Shown piece after piece: positions 34,874 through 42,557 of a stretch of 64,000 nucleotides of DNA. The stretch is from Thermovirga sp. (lineage in GTDB: Bacteria > Synergistota > Synergistia > Synergistales > Thermovirgaceae), in contig NZ_JACDOB010000001.1 of NCBI RefSeq assembly GCF_017656375.1, forward strand, positions 62,001-126,000. The letters run 5' to 3'. The notes under the pieces are model-generated. The model was not told where the DNA came from, did not search any database, and worked only from the letters and a program-made list of their open reading frames with translations. The translations under genes and the position numbers were made by a program. How positions within the stretch are numbered: the first letter of the stretch is position 1; each line of letters opens with the position of its first letter.

Positions 34874-35611
34874 TTAATTGCCTATCTTGCAGATAGGAGG
34901 AGTTTTCCTTTTATGTTCTGCTCTAGAACTTGCCATTTCTATCTTAGCAACGACTTCCGACGGGACTTCTTTCCCCGCCAAATACATATCTAACATATGA
35001 TAGCTTATCCCCATTTCCTCTTCATCAGTTTGGCCTTCCCATAATCCAGCAGAGGGTGGCTTTTTGTATATCCTTTCTGGCACACCTAAATATTCTGCTA
35101 ATTTAAAGACCTCCCCTTTGAGCAAATCTCCCAAGGGTAAAACATCTACCCCAGAATCTCCATGTTTCGTAAAATAACCCATCGTTATCTCTGCTTTATT
35201 TCCCGTTCCACATACTAGCAGATTCCTTTGTTGTCCGAAAAGGTAAAGGGTTGTCATCCTAAGCCTTGGTTTGACGTTGGCGGCCGAAAGCCTTTTGAAT
35301 GGACCTTCTATGGCCTCTGCCTTTTCCATCATGGTCTCGTAAACTGGGGTAAGGTCTAGTTCCAGATAGGGAATATCAAGGCTTTCTGCTACGAGCCGGG
35401 CATCCTCTATATCGGAAGCAAGACTCTGGCACGGCAATATCATGGCTAACATGTTCTTGCCGCAAATCCTTCTTAACAAGGCAGCCACAACAGCTGAATC
35501 TACTCCTCCACTGAGGCCTACTATTCCTCCTGTTTTATTTGCCTCTTTAATTTTTAAGGATAGCCACTTCCCTATTCTACTAGCTAAAAATGCTGGATCT
35601 CTGTAAATCAT
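34874..35611 (-). CDS. nadE: NH3-dependent NAD+ synthetase
   Basis: Amidates deamido-NAD with ammonia and ATP. The 245-residue protein is the short form without the glutaminase domain. It has the P-loop GLSGGVDSAVVAALLRR, then TGNKAEITMGYFTKHGDSGVDVLPLGDLLKGEVF, and the C-terminal PPSAGLWEGQTDEEEMG segment; all are standard. Use of free ammonia fits an amino-acid fermenter. ATG 35611 has GAGGTGA. First gene of a minus-strand run leading into yebC-ruv. A TTGCAT-17-TATTGC candidate promoter lies in the divergent gap upstream. Confidence 0.95.
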   Translation of the reverse strand: MIYRDPAFLASRIGKWLSLKIKEANKTGGIVGLSGGVDSAVVAALLRRICGKNMLAMILPCQSLASDIEDARLVAESLDIPYLELDLTPVYETMMEKAEAIEGPFKRLSAANVKPRLRMTTLYLFGQQRNLLVCGTGNKAEITMGYFTKHGDSGVDVLPLGDLLKGEVFKLAEYLGVPERIYKKPPSAGLWEGQTDEEEMGISYHMLDMYLAGKEVPSEVVAKIEMASSRAEHKRKTPPICKIGN

Positions 35612-35715
35612 AATTCATTCACCTCTTTGTTTTAAACGGCAATACTAACTACTTGAGCAATATGCAACACGTGATATTCTATCATAGGTAATAGCTTTTT
35701 TATTGGAGGAAAACG
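35612..35715. promoter_or_regulatory. Divergent intergenic region between nadE and the COG1031 radical SAM gene
   Basis: Minus strand: TTGCAT and TATTGC spaced by 17 bases toward nadE. Plus strand: TTGAGC and TATTCT spaced by 16 bases toward the radical SAM gene. Both are moderate matches. A CACGTG palindrome lies between them. No stronger signal seen. Confidence 0.4.
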
Positions 35716-37413
35716 ATGGGACTAAAAGCTTTGTTGCTAGATGGATATGTAGACGAGCCAGCATGTTTTGGAGTACCTCCTTATATATCTCCATATGTTA
35801 GATATGTTTATGGTGTTCTAGCCGAAAACAACTATGAAATAAGATACGAGACAGCGGATTCCTGGCGAAACGCCGATGATAGGGAAATTGCTGTAAAAGA
35901 ATCCCATATTATCGTGATAATAGCCGGCATGACAGTACCTGGGCGCTACAGGGGGGGCTCCCCTTTAACTCTAGCTGAAATAAAGCAATTAGCCAATATG
36001 CCCAGAAAAGGGCTCCTTTTTTTAGGTGGGCCCATTTCACATGGATATAGCCTGAGGGGTGGTACTAAAGCTATAGAATTACATTTAGATGGTGTTGATT
36101 GTTTTTGTCGTGGAGACATAGAGGCAGTGTTGAGCAACTTTTTAAAGATAGGAGAAATAGACCCTTATAAAAAGAGAATGTATGACCACGATTTTTCCCT
36201 TTGGGCTCGTTTAGGGGCAGAAGTCGTAAAAAGACATCCATGGTATCCCTGGATAATAGCGGAAATGGAGCTCTCTCGTGGCTGCGATAGGTTGAAAGGT
36301 CATTGTAGTTTTTGTTCAGAGGGAACAATTAGAAAATATGATGAAAGGCCTATTAATTGTATTTCGTTAGAAATTAAGGCCCTTTCTCAATGCGGAGTTA
36401 AGGCTTTCAGATTGGGAAGATGTGCAAATATTCTTGCATACGGAGGTGCTGTGAAGGATAAAGGAATAGTGCCTAACTACGTCGCTATAGAAGAATTATA
36501 TTCATCTATTAGGGAGCACGCCCCAGGCCTCAAGGTCCTCCATACTGATAATTGCAACCCCCTGAGCATAGTAAATTATCCTGATGAGTCCGCTCGAGCA
36601 TTGGAAAAAATTTCTATGTACAACACTGAAGGTGATGTGCTTTCCCTTGGCTTGGAAAATTTAGACCCTAAGGTAATTAAGCTAAATAATTTGAAGGTTG
36701 ATTATGAAGGAGCCCTGTTCGCAGTAAGGTTAATAAATCAAATTGGCAATTACACCAAAAGACCTAAAGGTTTGCCTACTCTGTTGCCGGGGCTCAATTT
36801 TCTCTACGGTTTACCTGGGGAAGATCGAGAGTCATTAAACATAAATAGAAAGTTTTTGGAAGAGCTTATAAATACTGGACTTTCAGTGCGCCGGATCAAT
36901 ATACGCCAGGTTATAAATTTGGGAAATACGTATCTATCCCAAATAATAAAAAACCATCCTAGTAAAATCAAAAACAAAGACTTCCGTCAATGGAAAGAGT
37001 GGGTAAGGAAGGAGGTCGATACTGTTTTTTTAAGTAGGGTTGTTCCTGCTGGGACGATAATTAAAGACGTAAAAATTGAAGAAATAAGTGGTACTATCTG
37101 CTATGGACGTACTTTGGGAAGCTACCCGTTACTAGTTGGTGTAATAGCGGAGGGTGTGAAGGTTGGTGAGGTTCTCCCTGAAGTTTTAATAACGGGACAT
37201 GGAAGAAGGTCTGTAACAGGAATACCTTGCCCCTTAAAGATAAACACATGCACTCTTGCAACTTATGAAGCTTTACCTGGCATAGGGAAATCTAGGGCAA
37301 AACGTTTAGTCCTCAAAAGGCCTTTCGGAAATTTCGAGGAAATACGCTCGGCTCTAGATGATCCATCTTTGTTGGAACCTTACAAAGACAGTATAGACTT
37401 TTCCACATCCTAA
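35716..37413 (+). CDS. Radical SAM protein with C-terminal helix-hairpin-helix (COG1031-like)
   Basis: Appears to belong to the largely archaeal family of radical SAM proteins with a C-terminal helix-hairpin-helix. The 565-residue protein has an N-terminal, possibly cobalamin-binding-like region (about 1-150), a radical SAM domain with cysteines C190, C197 and C200 in CDRLKGHCSFC (CX6CX2C rather than the canonical CX3CX2C), LGLENLDPKVIKLNN and GLNFLYGLPGEDRESL barrel segments, a possible TRAM-like strand region and the HhH YEALPGIGKSRAKRLVLKRPFG near 515-535. This suggests a nucleic-acid substrate, probably RNA. No reaction is known to me. ATG 35716 has GGAGG. It is a lone plus-strand gene, a candidate for past transfer from archaea. 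Confidence 0.8.
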   Translation: MGLKALLLDGYVDEPACFGVPPYISPYVRYVYGVLAENNYEIRYETADSWRNADDREIAVKESHIIVIIAGMTVPGRYRGGSPLTLAEIKQLANMPRKGLLFLGGPISHGYSLRGGTKAIELHLDGVDCFCRGDIEAVLSNFLKIGEIDPYKKRMYDHDFSLWARLGAEVVKRHPWYPWIIAEMELSRGCDRLKGHCSFCSEGTIRKYDERPINCISLEIKALSQCGVKAFRLGRCANILAYGGAVKDKGIVPNYVAIEELYSSIREHAPGLKVLHTDNCNPLSIVNYPDESARALEKISMYNTEGDVLSLGLENLDPKVIKLNNLKVDYEGALFAVRLINQIGNYTKRPKGLPTLLPGLNFLYGLPGEDRESLNINRKFLEELINTGLSVRRINIRQVINLGNTYLSQIIKNHPSKIKNKDFRQWKEWVRKEVDTVFLSRVVPAGTIIKDVKIEEISGTICYGRTLGSYPLLVGVIAEGVKVGEVLPEVLITGHGRRSVTGIPCPLKINTCTLATYEALPGIGKSRAKRLVLKRPFGNFEEIRSALDDPSLLEPYKDSIDFSTS

Positions 37414-37421
37414 ACTAGCCA

Positions 37422-37440
37422 TGCCCTTGGGCAACTTTTA
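37422..37440. terminator. Weak hairpin between convergent genes
   Basis: TGCCC (37422-37426) and GGGCA (37429-37433) form a very short stem followed on the plus strand by ACTTTTATAG. It lies between the convergent ends of the radical SAM gene and the nitrilase-like gene. The loop is too tight for all five pairs, so function is doubtful. Confidence 0.3.
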
Positions 37441-37444
37441 TAGT

Positions 37445-38206
37445 TTATAAAGGAAAATATATGTCTTTTCTGGCATATCTATTGTAAGCAAAGTTCAACA
37501 TCTTCTTAGCTTTTAGCAGATCAATTTCAACATTTATTTCTCCAAAAGGACTATAGGGTAACTCTTCTGTTGTAATTATTGTGCCATCTGGCCCTACAGC
37601 AGTCGTTAATTCTTCCAGCCCGCTGCTTAATAACATAAAAACCCCATTTTCAAAGGCCCTGCTTCGTAGCATAGATAATAAAACATCTTTTAACTCAATG
37701 GGGCAAAATACAGGCAAACATATTACAGCTACTTCAGCTAGTGCCATGGATCTTATAAATTCTGGGAAACATAAATCATTTGCCGTAGCAATAGCTAACT
37801 TTGTACCTCCCATATCGAACAAAAAAGGCGAACTTCCTGAGACAAAGCTATCTGCCCTTATATTAATAGGTCCAGGATGAATTTCATCATAGTATCCTGC
37901 AATTGCGCCAGCATCGTTTATAACGTAGGTTCTTTGAGTGAGCCCTTTAGGGCTTATGCATGGCACACTTCCACAGACAATCCAACTTCCCATTAATTCT
38001 GCATAGCTCTGCAGGTAGGTTATTAAACTGCCTTCAATTTCTTGACAGTCTATAGGTGATGGAAATAAGAATTCAGGCATCAATATGAGGTCACATTCAT
38101 TGTTCTTTTTGCTAAAGATACTTGTTATGGTGTGTTTTAGTTGATTCAGGTTGCCATATTTTGTTCTGCATTGGATAATTGATACTGAAAGAGATTTAAC
38201 AAACAT
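37445..38206 (-). CDS. Nitrilase-fold protein lacking catalytic Cys and Lys
   Basis: Carbon-nitrogen hydrolase fold, 253 residues, with the family's order of strands: LILMPEFLFP containing the expected Glu at E45, GSWIVCGSVP, INDAGAIAGYYDEIHPGP, IATANDLCFPEFIRSMALAEVAVICLPVF, and SRAFENGVFML. In active members the second motif has Lys just before I/V-H-L; here it is Glu (E108). The third motif normally reads xCYDLRFPE; here it reads TANDLCFPE, so the nucleophile Cys is Ala (A142), with a different cysteine four residues on (C146). The protein is therefore probably a non-enzymatic or re-wired nitrilase. It is divergent from nikR with only 51 bases between. Role unknown. Confidence 0.8.
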   Translation of the reverse strand: MFVKSLSVSIIQCRTKYGNLNQLKHTITSIFSKKNNECDLILMPEFLFPSPIDCQEIEGSLITYLQSYAELMGSWIVCGSVPCISPKGLTQRTYVINDAGAIAGYYDEIHPGPINIRADSFVSGSSPFLFDMGGTKLAIATANDLCFPEFIRSMALAEVAVICLPVFCPIELKDVLLSMLRSRAFENGVFMLLSSGLEELTTAVGPDGTIITTEELPYSPFGEINVEIDLLKAKKMLNFAYNRYARKDIYFPL

Positions 38207-38257
38207 ATGTTATTCACCTCTTAACATAAAAGTCTCGACAACAAAAGGAGGATTACA
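38207..38257. promoter_or_regulatory. Divergent gap between the nitrilase-like gene and nikR
   Basis: Only 51 bases. A perfect ten-base palindrome AACATATGTT (38202-38211) overlaps the nitrilase-like start codon. The nikR ribosome site AGGAGG precedes ATG 38258. No GTATGA-N16-TCATAC NikR operator of the E. coli type was seen. Promoters for either gene must lie partly inside the other coding region. Confidence 0.35.
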
Positions 38258-38665
38258 ATGGAACGCTTAGCCCGCTTTAGTATATCGCTACCAGAATCCT
38301 TGTTGGAAGAGTTTGACCGTTGGATAGAAAAAAAAGGACATACCAGCAGATCCGATGTACTAAGACAACTAATACGTAATTATATTTCAGAAACCTACTG
38401 GGAGGAAGGGACAAAAGAAGTTTATGGCACGGTTACACTTATCTATGACCACCACTCTCATGATACCGCACAGGAATTAACTTCGTTGCAACATGATTTT
38501 AGCGATATAATAATATGTTCTACTCATATTCACATAGATCATGACCACTGTTTTGAAGTAGTGGTATTAAAAGGTTCATCTGCTAGTGTGAAAAAATTTA
38601 TAGATGCCTTAAATGGCCTAAAAAGCGTTTATCATACCAATCCCGTTTTTACCGCAATAGTATAA
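38258..38665 (+). CDS. nikR: Nickel-responsive regulator NikR
   Basis: Nickel-dependent ribbon-helix-helix repressor. The 135-residue protein has the RHH DNA-binding domain (ARFSISLPESLLEEFDRWIEKKGHTSRSDVLRQLIR pattern, 5-40) and the ACT-like metal domain with candidate nickel ligands H79, H90, H92 and C98, which correspond to the four ligands of E. coli NikR (H76, H87, H89, C95). Regulated nickel genes are not in the window. It is transcribed divergently from the degenerate nitrilase and ends at a strong hairpin. Confidence 0.94.
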   Translation: MERLARFSISLPESLLEEFDRWIEKKGHTSRSDVLRQLIRNYISETYWEEGTKEVYGTVTLIYDHHSHDTAQELTSLQHDFSDIIICSTHIHIDHDHCFEVVVLKGSSASVKKFIDALNGLKSVYHTNPVFTAIV

Positions 38666-38673
38666 AAATATTA

Positions 38674-38700
38674 AGGCCGCCTTCCAGGCGGCCTATCGTT
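38674..38700. terminator. Bidirectional terminator between nikR and the zinc-ribbon gene
   Basis: A GC-rich eight-base inverted repeat, AGGCCGCC (38674-38681) and GGCGGCCT (38687-38694), with a five-base loop. The plus-strand tail ATCGTTTAT is modest; on the minus strand the tail TTAATATTTTTAT is better. It ends both nikR and the arcA-argF-zinc ribbon transcript. Confidence 0.8.
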
Positions 38701-38708
38701 TATATGCC

Positions 38709-38876
38709 TCAACCTGATGGAGAACAACCCTTCTTACCTACAGAATCTCCAGATTCAAGGATTACCGCCCTAGATCTGCATTTGGGACATTTTATCTCAG
38801 GGTTATCTCCTTCAACGGTGAATGTCTCTCCGCACATAGCACAGCGGAAAACCCGCGTTTTTTTATTTTGGGACAT
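38709..38876 (-). CDS. Small zinc-ribbon protein
   Basis: A 55-residue protein starting at ATG 38876, seven bases after GGGGGGTG. It begins MSQNKKTRVFRCAMCGETFTV and has two CXXC pairs, C12/C15 and C31/C34 (CPKCRSRAV), a rubredoxin/FmdB-like zinc ribbon, followed by a short flexible tail GKKGCSPSG. No family assignment beyond zinc ribbon is possible. It lies 39 bases downstream of argF on the same strand and directly before a terminator, so it is probably co-transcribed with arcA-argF. The opposite strand is also open here but lacks a ribosome site. Confidence 0.75.
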   Translation of the reverse strand: MSQNKKTRVFRCAMCGETFTVEGDNPEIKCPKCRSRAVILESGDSVGKKGCSPSG

Positions 38877-38915
38877 GTGGTTTCACCCCCCCACTTCTAA
38901 ACTTTTTTAGCTGTT

Positions 38916-39863
38916 TTATACATTGCCTATTGTAGCAACCATTACCGCCTTTATGGTGTGAAGTCTGTTTTCTGCTTCATCGAAAACTTTGGATTGCGGT
39001 GACTCGAATACTTCTTCTGTTACCTCGTTGCCTTTGACAGCAGGTAAGCAGTGCAAAAAGATAGTATCCTTACGACCTGTAGCAGCCATCAAATCTTTGT
39101 TAACTTGATAAGGTTTCAATAAAGCAATACGCTCGGCGAGCTTAGCCTCCTCACCCATAGAAGCCCACACATCTGTATATATAGCATGAGCACCTTTTAC
39201 TGCTTCTTTGGGATCTTCAAAAAACTCGATAGTGCCACCAGAAACTTCATTAAACTCTTGGCACTTCTTAATCAGTTCACCTGAAGGCCTCAAGCCCTCT
39301 GGAGATGCTATAGCAAAATGTAAGCCAAGCTTAGCTGAGCCTATCATCATGGAATTAGCCATATTATTTCTGCCGTCACCAACAAAGACTAGCTTTATAC
39401 CTTTTAAATAGCCAAAGTTCTCTTTTATTGTCAAGAAGTCAGCTAATATTTGTGTTGGATGATACATATCGGTCAGACCGTTCCATACTGGTACACCTGC
39501 ATATCTAGCAAGCTCCTCTACGGTTTCCTGCTTGAATCCTCTAAATTGAATGCCATCAAACATTCTACCGAGAACCCTAGCGGTATCTTTTACGCTTTCT
39601 TTATGTCCTAACTGAATATCGTTTTTCCCTAAGTATTCTGGGTGTCCCCCTTCGTCTATACAAGCAACGGTAAAGGCACAACGGGTTCTTGTCGAAGGTT
39701 TTTCAAACAAAAGTGCTACGCTTTTTCCTTCCAACGCGTTCCCTTTTATACCAGCGCGCTTCTTCAGTTTAAGAGAAGCTGAAAGGTCAATAAGATATTC
39801 TATTTCTTCCGAAGTAAAATCCAAAAGTGTGAGAAAATGCCTTCCTTTTAAATTTACTGCCAT
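38916..39863 (-). CDS. argF: Ornithine carbamoyltransferase
   Basis: Reversible carbamoyl transfer between carbamoyl phosphate/ornithine and citrulline/phosphate. The 315-residue protein has the carbamoyl-phosphate motif STRTR at 57-61, HPTQ at 135-138, DVWASMGEE at 231-239 with the SMG ornithine loop, and HCLPA at 271-275. Ribosome site AGGAGGG. Location next to arcA suggests the catabolic role (ArcB) in the arginine deiminase pathway, but the sequence does not settle catabolic versus biosynthetic use, and arcC (carbamate kinase) is not in the window. Confidence 0.95.
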   Translation of the reverse strand: MAVNLKGRHFLTLLDFTSEEIEYLIDLSASLKLKKRAGIKGNALEGKSVALLFEKPSTRTRCAFTVACIDEGGHPEYLGKNDIQLGHKESVKDTARVLGRMFDGIQFRGFKQETVEELARYAGVPVWNGLTDMYHPTQILADFLTIKENFGYLKGIKLVFVGDGRNNMANSMMIGSAKLGLHFAIASPEGLRPSGELIKKCQEFNEVSGGTIEFFEDPKEAVKGAHAIYTDVWASMGEEAKLAERIALLKPYQVNKDLMAATGRKDTIFLHCLPAVKGNEVTEEVFESPQSKVFDEAENRLHTIKAVMVATIGNV

Positions 39864-39910
39864 TTGTTTTCCCTCCTAAAATATTTATTTATTTTAAATT
39901 TTTTATAAGT

Positions 39911-41140
39911 TTATTCTCTACAAATGGGCATACTCATACATCTTGGGCCTCCCCTTCCTCTTCCTAATTCGGCCCCTTTTATTTCAAAAACCTTTATCCC
40001 ATTCTCTCGTAACGCCCTATTTGATGCAACGTTACGCCTATAAGTAACGACAACTCCTGGCTTAAGTGCTAGAGTATTAGTTCCATCATTCCACTGATCT
40101 CTAGCAGCAGCTATAGGATCGCCTCCTCCAGTTTCTATAAAACGAACGTTACTGATATCAAAAACCTTCTTTATGCACTCTTTCAAATTGTTGTGCTCCT
40201 CTATAGCGACTAAAGTACCATTCTCTTCGTATTTGAGTTCCCATATCCGCAGCGTTTCTGAGAGCCCAGGGTAAACAGTAAAAGCATCGTTATCCACCAT
40301 GGTGAAGACGGTGTCCAAATGCATGGCAGCCCTAGTTTTAGGGATGTCAAAAGCTAATATAGTTTTGACAGAAGAGTTCTTGGCCAATCGGCTACCCACT
40401 ATTTGGGCTGTTCCTGCTGAAGTTCGCTGACTTATTCCAATAGCGACCACTTTATCAGAAAGTACTAGTACATCTCCTCCTTCTATGTGATAGGGATATG
40501 TGTCTCTAGCCTGATTTCCGTAAAAAATTTTGAGGCCATTAAAATAAGGGTGGTTTTCGAATATATACTTAGCATATAACGGTTCTTTTTTTCTGGCCTC
40601 AAAATTCATTACGCTCACTATTACACCCTCTTGCACGAAACTGTAGGGATCTCTTTGAAAGTAAAGATTGGGTACTGGGCGAATCAAAAAATCATAGCTA
40701 TCCATAGAATTCAGAACTAAACTAGTACAAGGGCTAAGCATCTGTAATGCTTCTTTCTTAGTTAGCCCAGCAATCAATACTTCCGCCAGCTCATCTGCTG
40801 GTATGGACATTAGCTCGCTCAATAACGCCGTTGAAAGCGGGATGTCGAGGGCTTCTAGGGCTATGACATCTTCCAATAAAGATTTTCTTATGTTTTCGTC
40901 CTTAAGTATGTGAGATAGACAATTTTTGAAATAGACTACTTCCACACCGTTATCTCTTAAAAGGTCTGCAAAAGCATCATGCTCCTTCTGTGCTTCTTCT
41001 ACCCATAAAATATCATCAAATAACAATTCATCTTTGTTATCGATAGTAAGCCGCTCAAGTTCTCGGCCAGGTCTGTGCAGCATAACTCTCTTGAGGCGAC
41101 CTATTTCCGAGGTAATACTGAAAATCCTATCTCCTTCCAT
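39911..41140 (-). CDS. arcA: Arginine deiminase
   Basis: Hydrolyses L-arginine to citrulline and ammonia, first step of the ATP-yielding deiminase pathway. The 409-residue protein has NLYFQRDPYSFV, the HIEGGDVLVLS motif, MHLDTVFTMVD with the catalytic His and Asp, and the C-terminal GRGGPRCMSMPICRE with the likely nucleophile C401. These are the guanidine-modifying enzyme residues in the expected order. A TATAAT box at 41197-41202 on the minus strand, about 55 bases upstream, is a likely -10; its -35 is weak. Operon arcA-argF-zinc ribbon. Confidence 0.95.
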   Translation of the reverse strand: MEGDRIFSITSEIGRLKRVMLHRPGRELERLTIDNKDELLFDDILWVEEAQKEHDAFADLLRDNGVEVVYFKNCLSHILKDENIRKSLLEDVIALEALDIPLSTALLSELMSIPADELAEVLIAGLTKKEALQMLSPCTSLVLNSMDSYDFLIRPVPNLYFQRDPYSFVQEGVIVSVMNFEARKKEPLYAKYIFENHPYFNGLKIFYGNQARDTYPYHIEGGDVLVLSDKVVAIGISQRTSAGTAQIVGSRLAKNSSVKTILAFDIPKTRAAMHLDTVFTMVDNDAFTVYPGLSETLRIWELKYEENGTLVAIEEHNNLKECIKKVFDISNVRFIETGGGDPIAAARDQWNDGTNTLALKPGVVVTYRRNVASNRALRENGIKVFEIKGAELGRGRGGPRCMSMPICRE

Positions 41141-41196
41141 TTTTCTCCTCCTCTAATAAACCAAATCAGTTTTAGAGTTTATTTTTATCTCTGATT

Positions 41197-41202
41197 ATTA
41201 TA
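41197..41202 (-). promoter_or_regulatory. Candidate -10 box of arcA
   Basis: A perfect TATAAT on the minus strand in the gap between the speH terminator and arcA. The best -35 at 17 bases upstream is TGCATT, a poor match, so activation by a regulator is possible. Confidence 0.45.
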
Positions 41203-41237
41203 AAACAAAATCCCGCAAAATGCACTATGGAGAAAAT

Positions 41238-41281
41238 GTACAGAAAAGTGGAAGGCAGAGTTTAAACCCTGCCTTCCACTT
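41238..41281 (-). terminator. Terminator overlapping the end of speH
   Basis: A perfect 13-base inverted repeat, AAGTGGAAGGCAG (41246-41258) and CTGCCTTCCACTT (41269-41281), with the speH stop codon in the loop. Read on the minus strand it is followed by TTCTGTACATTTTC. It separates the polyamine operon from arcA. Confidence 0.85.
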
Positions 41282-41696
41282 CGGTTAATTCGCTATCTAA
41301 CTTATCTATATTCAACCTTTGTTCTGATAGCTCAAGAGGCAAAGATCCCCGTTTTAGTTCCATGGTCGTAACCTTTTTTGCCTTAAGGTAGCTCGTGATA
41401 TATTTAAATGCCTTCCACGGGTCAGCTTTAGTGCCACAAGTAAAAAGGTCTATTGCTGCATAACCAAACTCAGGCCATGTATGTATAGTTAGGTGAGATT
41501 CAGAGATAATTACTACTCCGCTTATCCCTTGGGGAGCAAATTGCCTAAATGCAACATCCAAAACTGTTGCCCCCGCTAATTCTGCAGCTTCCACCATCGC
41601 GGACTGTACGCCTTTCAAGTTATCCAGTTTTTCAGGTTCACAATCATACGCTTCAACCAATATATGTGTACCTAAGCTAGAAGACGTCTCAAACAA
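41262..41696 (-). CDS. speH: S-adenosylmethionine decarboxylase proenzyme
   Basis: Makes decarboxylated SAM, the aminopropyl donor for spermidine. The 144-residue protein begins near SSLGTHILVEAYDC and contains VVIISESHLTIHTWPE, where cleavage before S67 would give the pyruvoyl cofactor; the HTWPE and FTCG motifs are standard for the class 1B (SpeH) form. The start is taken as TTG 41696, seven bases after GGGGGGTG; an in-frame ATG at 41726 would put non-family residues on the N-terminus and overlap speB heavily. Last gene of pdaD-speE-speB-speH. Confidence 0.93.
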   Translation of the reverse strand: MFETSSSLGTHILVEAYDCEPEKLDNLKGVQSAMVEAAELAGATVLDVAFRQFAPQGISGVVIISESHLTIHTWPEFGYAAIDLFTCGTKADPWKAFKYITSYLKAKKVTTMELKRGSLPLELSEQRLNIDKLDSELTEVEGRV

Positions 41697-42555
41697 CCTT
41701 TTCCACCCCCCATAAAAGTAATGCATCCCTTGCTATTTTGGCTGCCAACACTGAGGTTATATTATTAATATCAAGCAGCGGAGAAACTTCTACGATATCC
41801 ATCCCTATCACATTAAGATGTTCCATCTTCTTTATAAAACGAAATAACTCCATATAATTACTGATACCCCCAGGTTCAGGGGTTCCTGTACCTGGAGCCA
41901 CAGAAGGATCAAAAACATCAATGTCTAAGCTTATATAGATAGGCTTATCCTTTAGTTTAGAAATAGTCTTCTCAAAAGCTGGTAATATGTCATTGCCCGC
42001 AAATAACCTGGTGTGCTTTCTAGCCCACTCATACTCTTCAGAGGTGCCAGACCTAATCCCAAACTGAAACAAGCTTTGAGGAGTATCTAGGCACTCCTCA
42101 GCGACTCTTCTCATTACAGTAGCATGAGTGAATTTTTCTCCATGGTAGGTGTCTCTCAAATCCGCGTGGGCATCCAAATGAACAACACACAATCCTGGAT
42201 TAATTTCTGCTGCTGCTTTTATTACACCATAAGAGACCAAGTGCTCCCCCCCAAAAGAAAGCACTTTTTTCCCTTTTTTGAAAAAATGCTTTGCCACTTT
42301 GTAAATAACATCTAATGCAACATCTACAGGTCTGCATTGCAAAACTAAATCGCCTATGTCTACAAAACCGATGTTTTCAAGATCCTTTTCTAAGCAAAAG
42401 CTAAATGTCTCGAGGCTCCATGACTCATCTCTTATGACTTGAGGCCCCTTACTACTTCCAGGTTGTCTAGAAACAGTACTGTCCAGAGGTAACCCCATCA
42501 ATATCCATTGAGCTTTCTCAAGTCCCGAAGCTCTGGAGGAAATAAATTTTTTCAA
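41689..42555 (-). CDS. speB: Agmatinase (ureohydrolase family)
   Basis: Hydrolyses agmatine to putrescine and urea using a Mn2+ pair. The 288-residue protein has GGEHLVSYGV, the metal motif VVHLDAHADLRD, a following HATVMRR, and SLDIDVFDPSVAPGTGTPEPGG, then MDIVEVSPLLD. Placement after an arginine decarboxylase and before SAM decarboxylase favours agmatinase over arginase or formimidoylglutamase. The start is TTG 42555, with GAGGAAGG nine bases upstream inside the speE end. It overlaps speH by eight bases. Confidence 0.92.
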   Translation of the reverse strand: MKKFISSRASGLEKAQWILMGLPLDSTVSRQPGSSKGPQVIRDESWSLETFSFCLEKDLENIGFVDIGDLVLQCRPVDVALDVIYKVAKHFFKKGKKVLSFGGEHLVSYGVIKAAAEINPGLCVVHLDAHADLRDTYHGEKFTHATVMRRVAEECLDTPQSLFQFGIRSGTSEEYEWARKHTRLFAGNDILPAFEKTISKLKDKPIYISLDIDVFDPSVAPGTGTPEPGGISNYMELFRFIKKMEHLNVIGMDIVEVSPLLDINNITSVLAAKIARDALLLWGVEKVV

Positions 42556-42557
42556 CT

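Noticed and set aside
37445-38206. Calling this gene an active amidohydrolase
   Set aside because: Two of the three catalytic residues of the nitrilase triad are replaced.
38704-38910. 68-codon plus-strand frame after nikR
   Set aside because: It overlaps the zinc-ribbon gene on the other strand, begins right after the nikR terminator and has no ribosome site; the minus-strand frame has both a strong site and a conserved-looking CXXC pattern.
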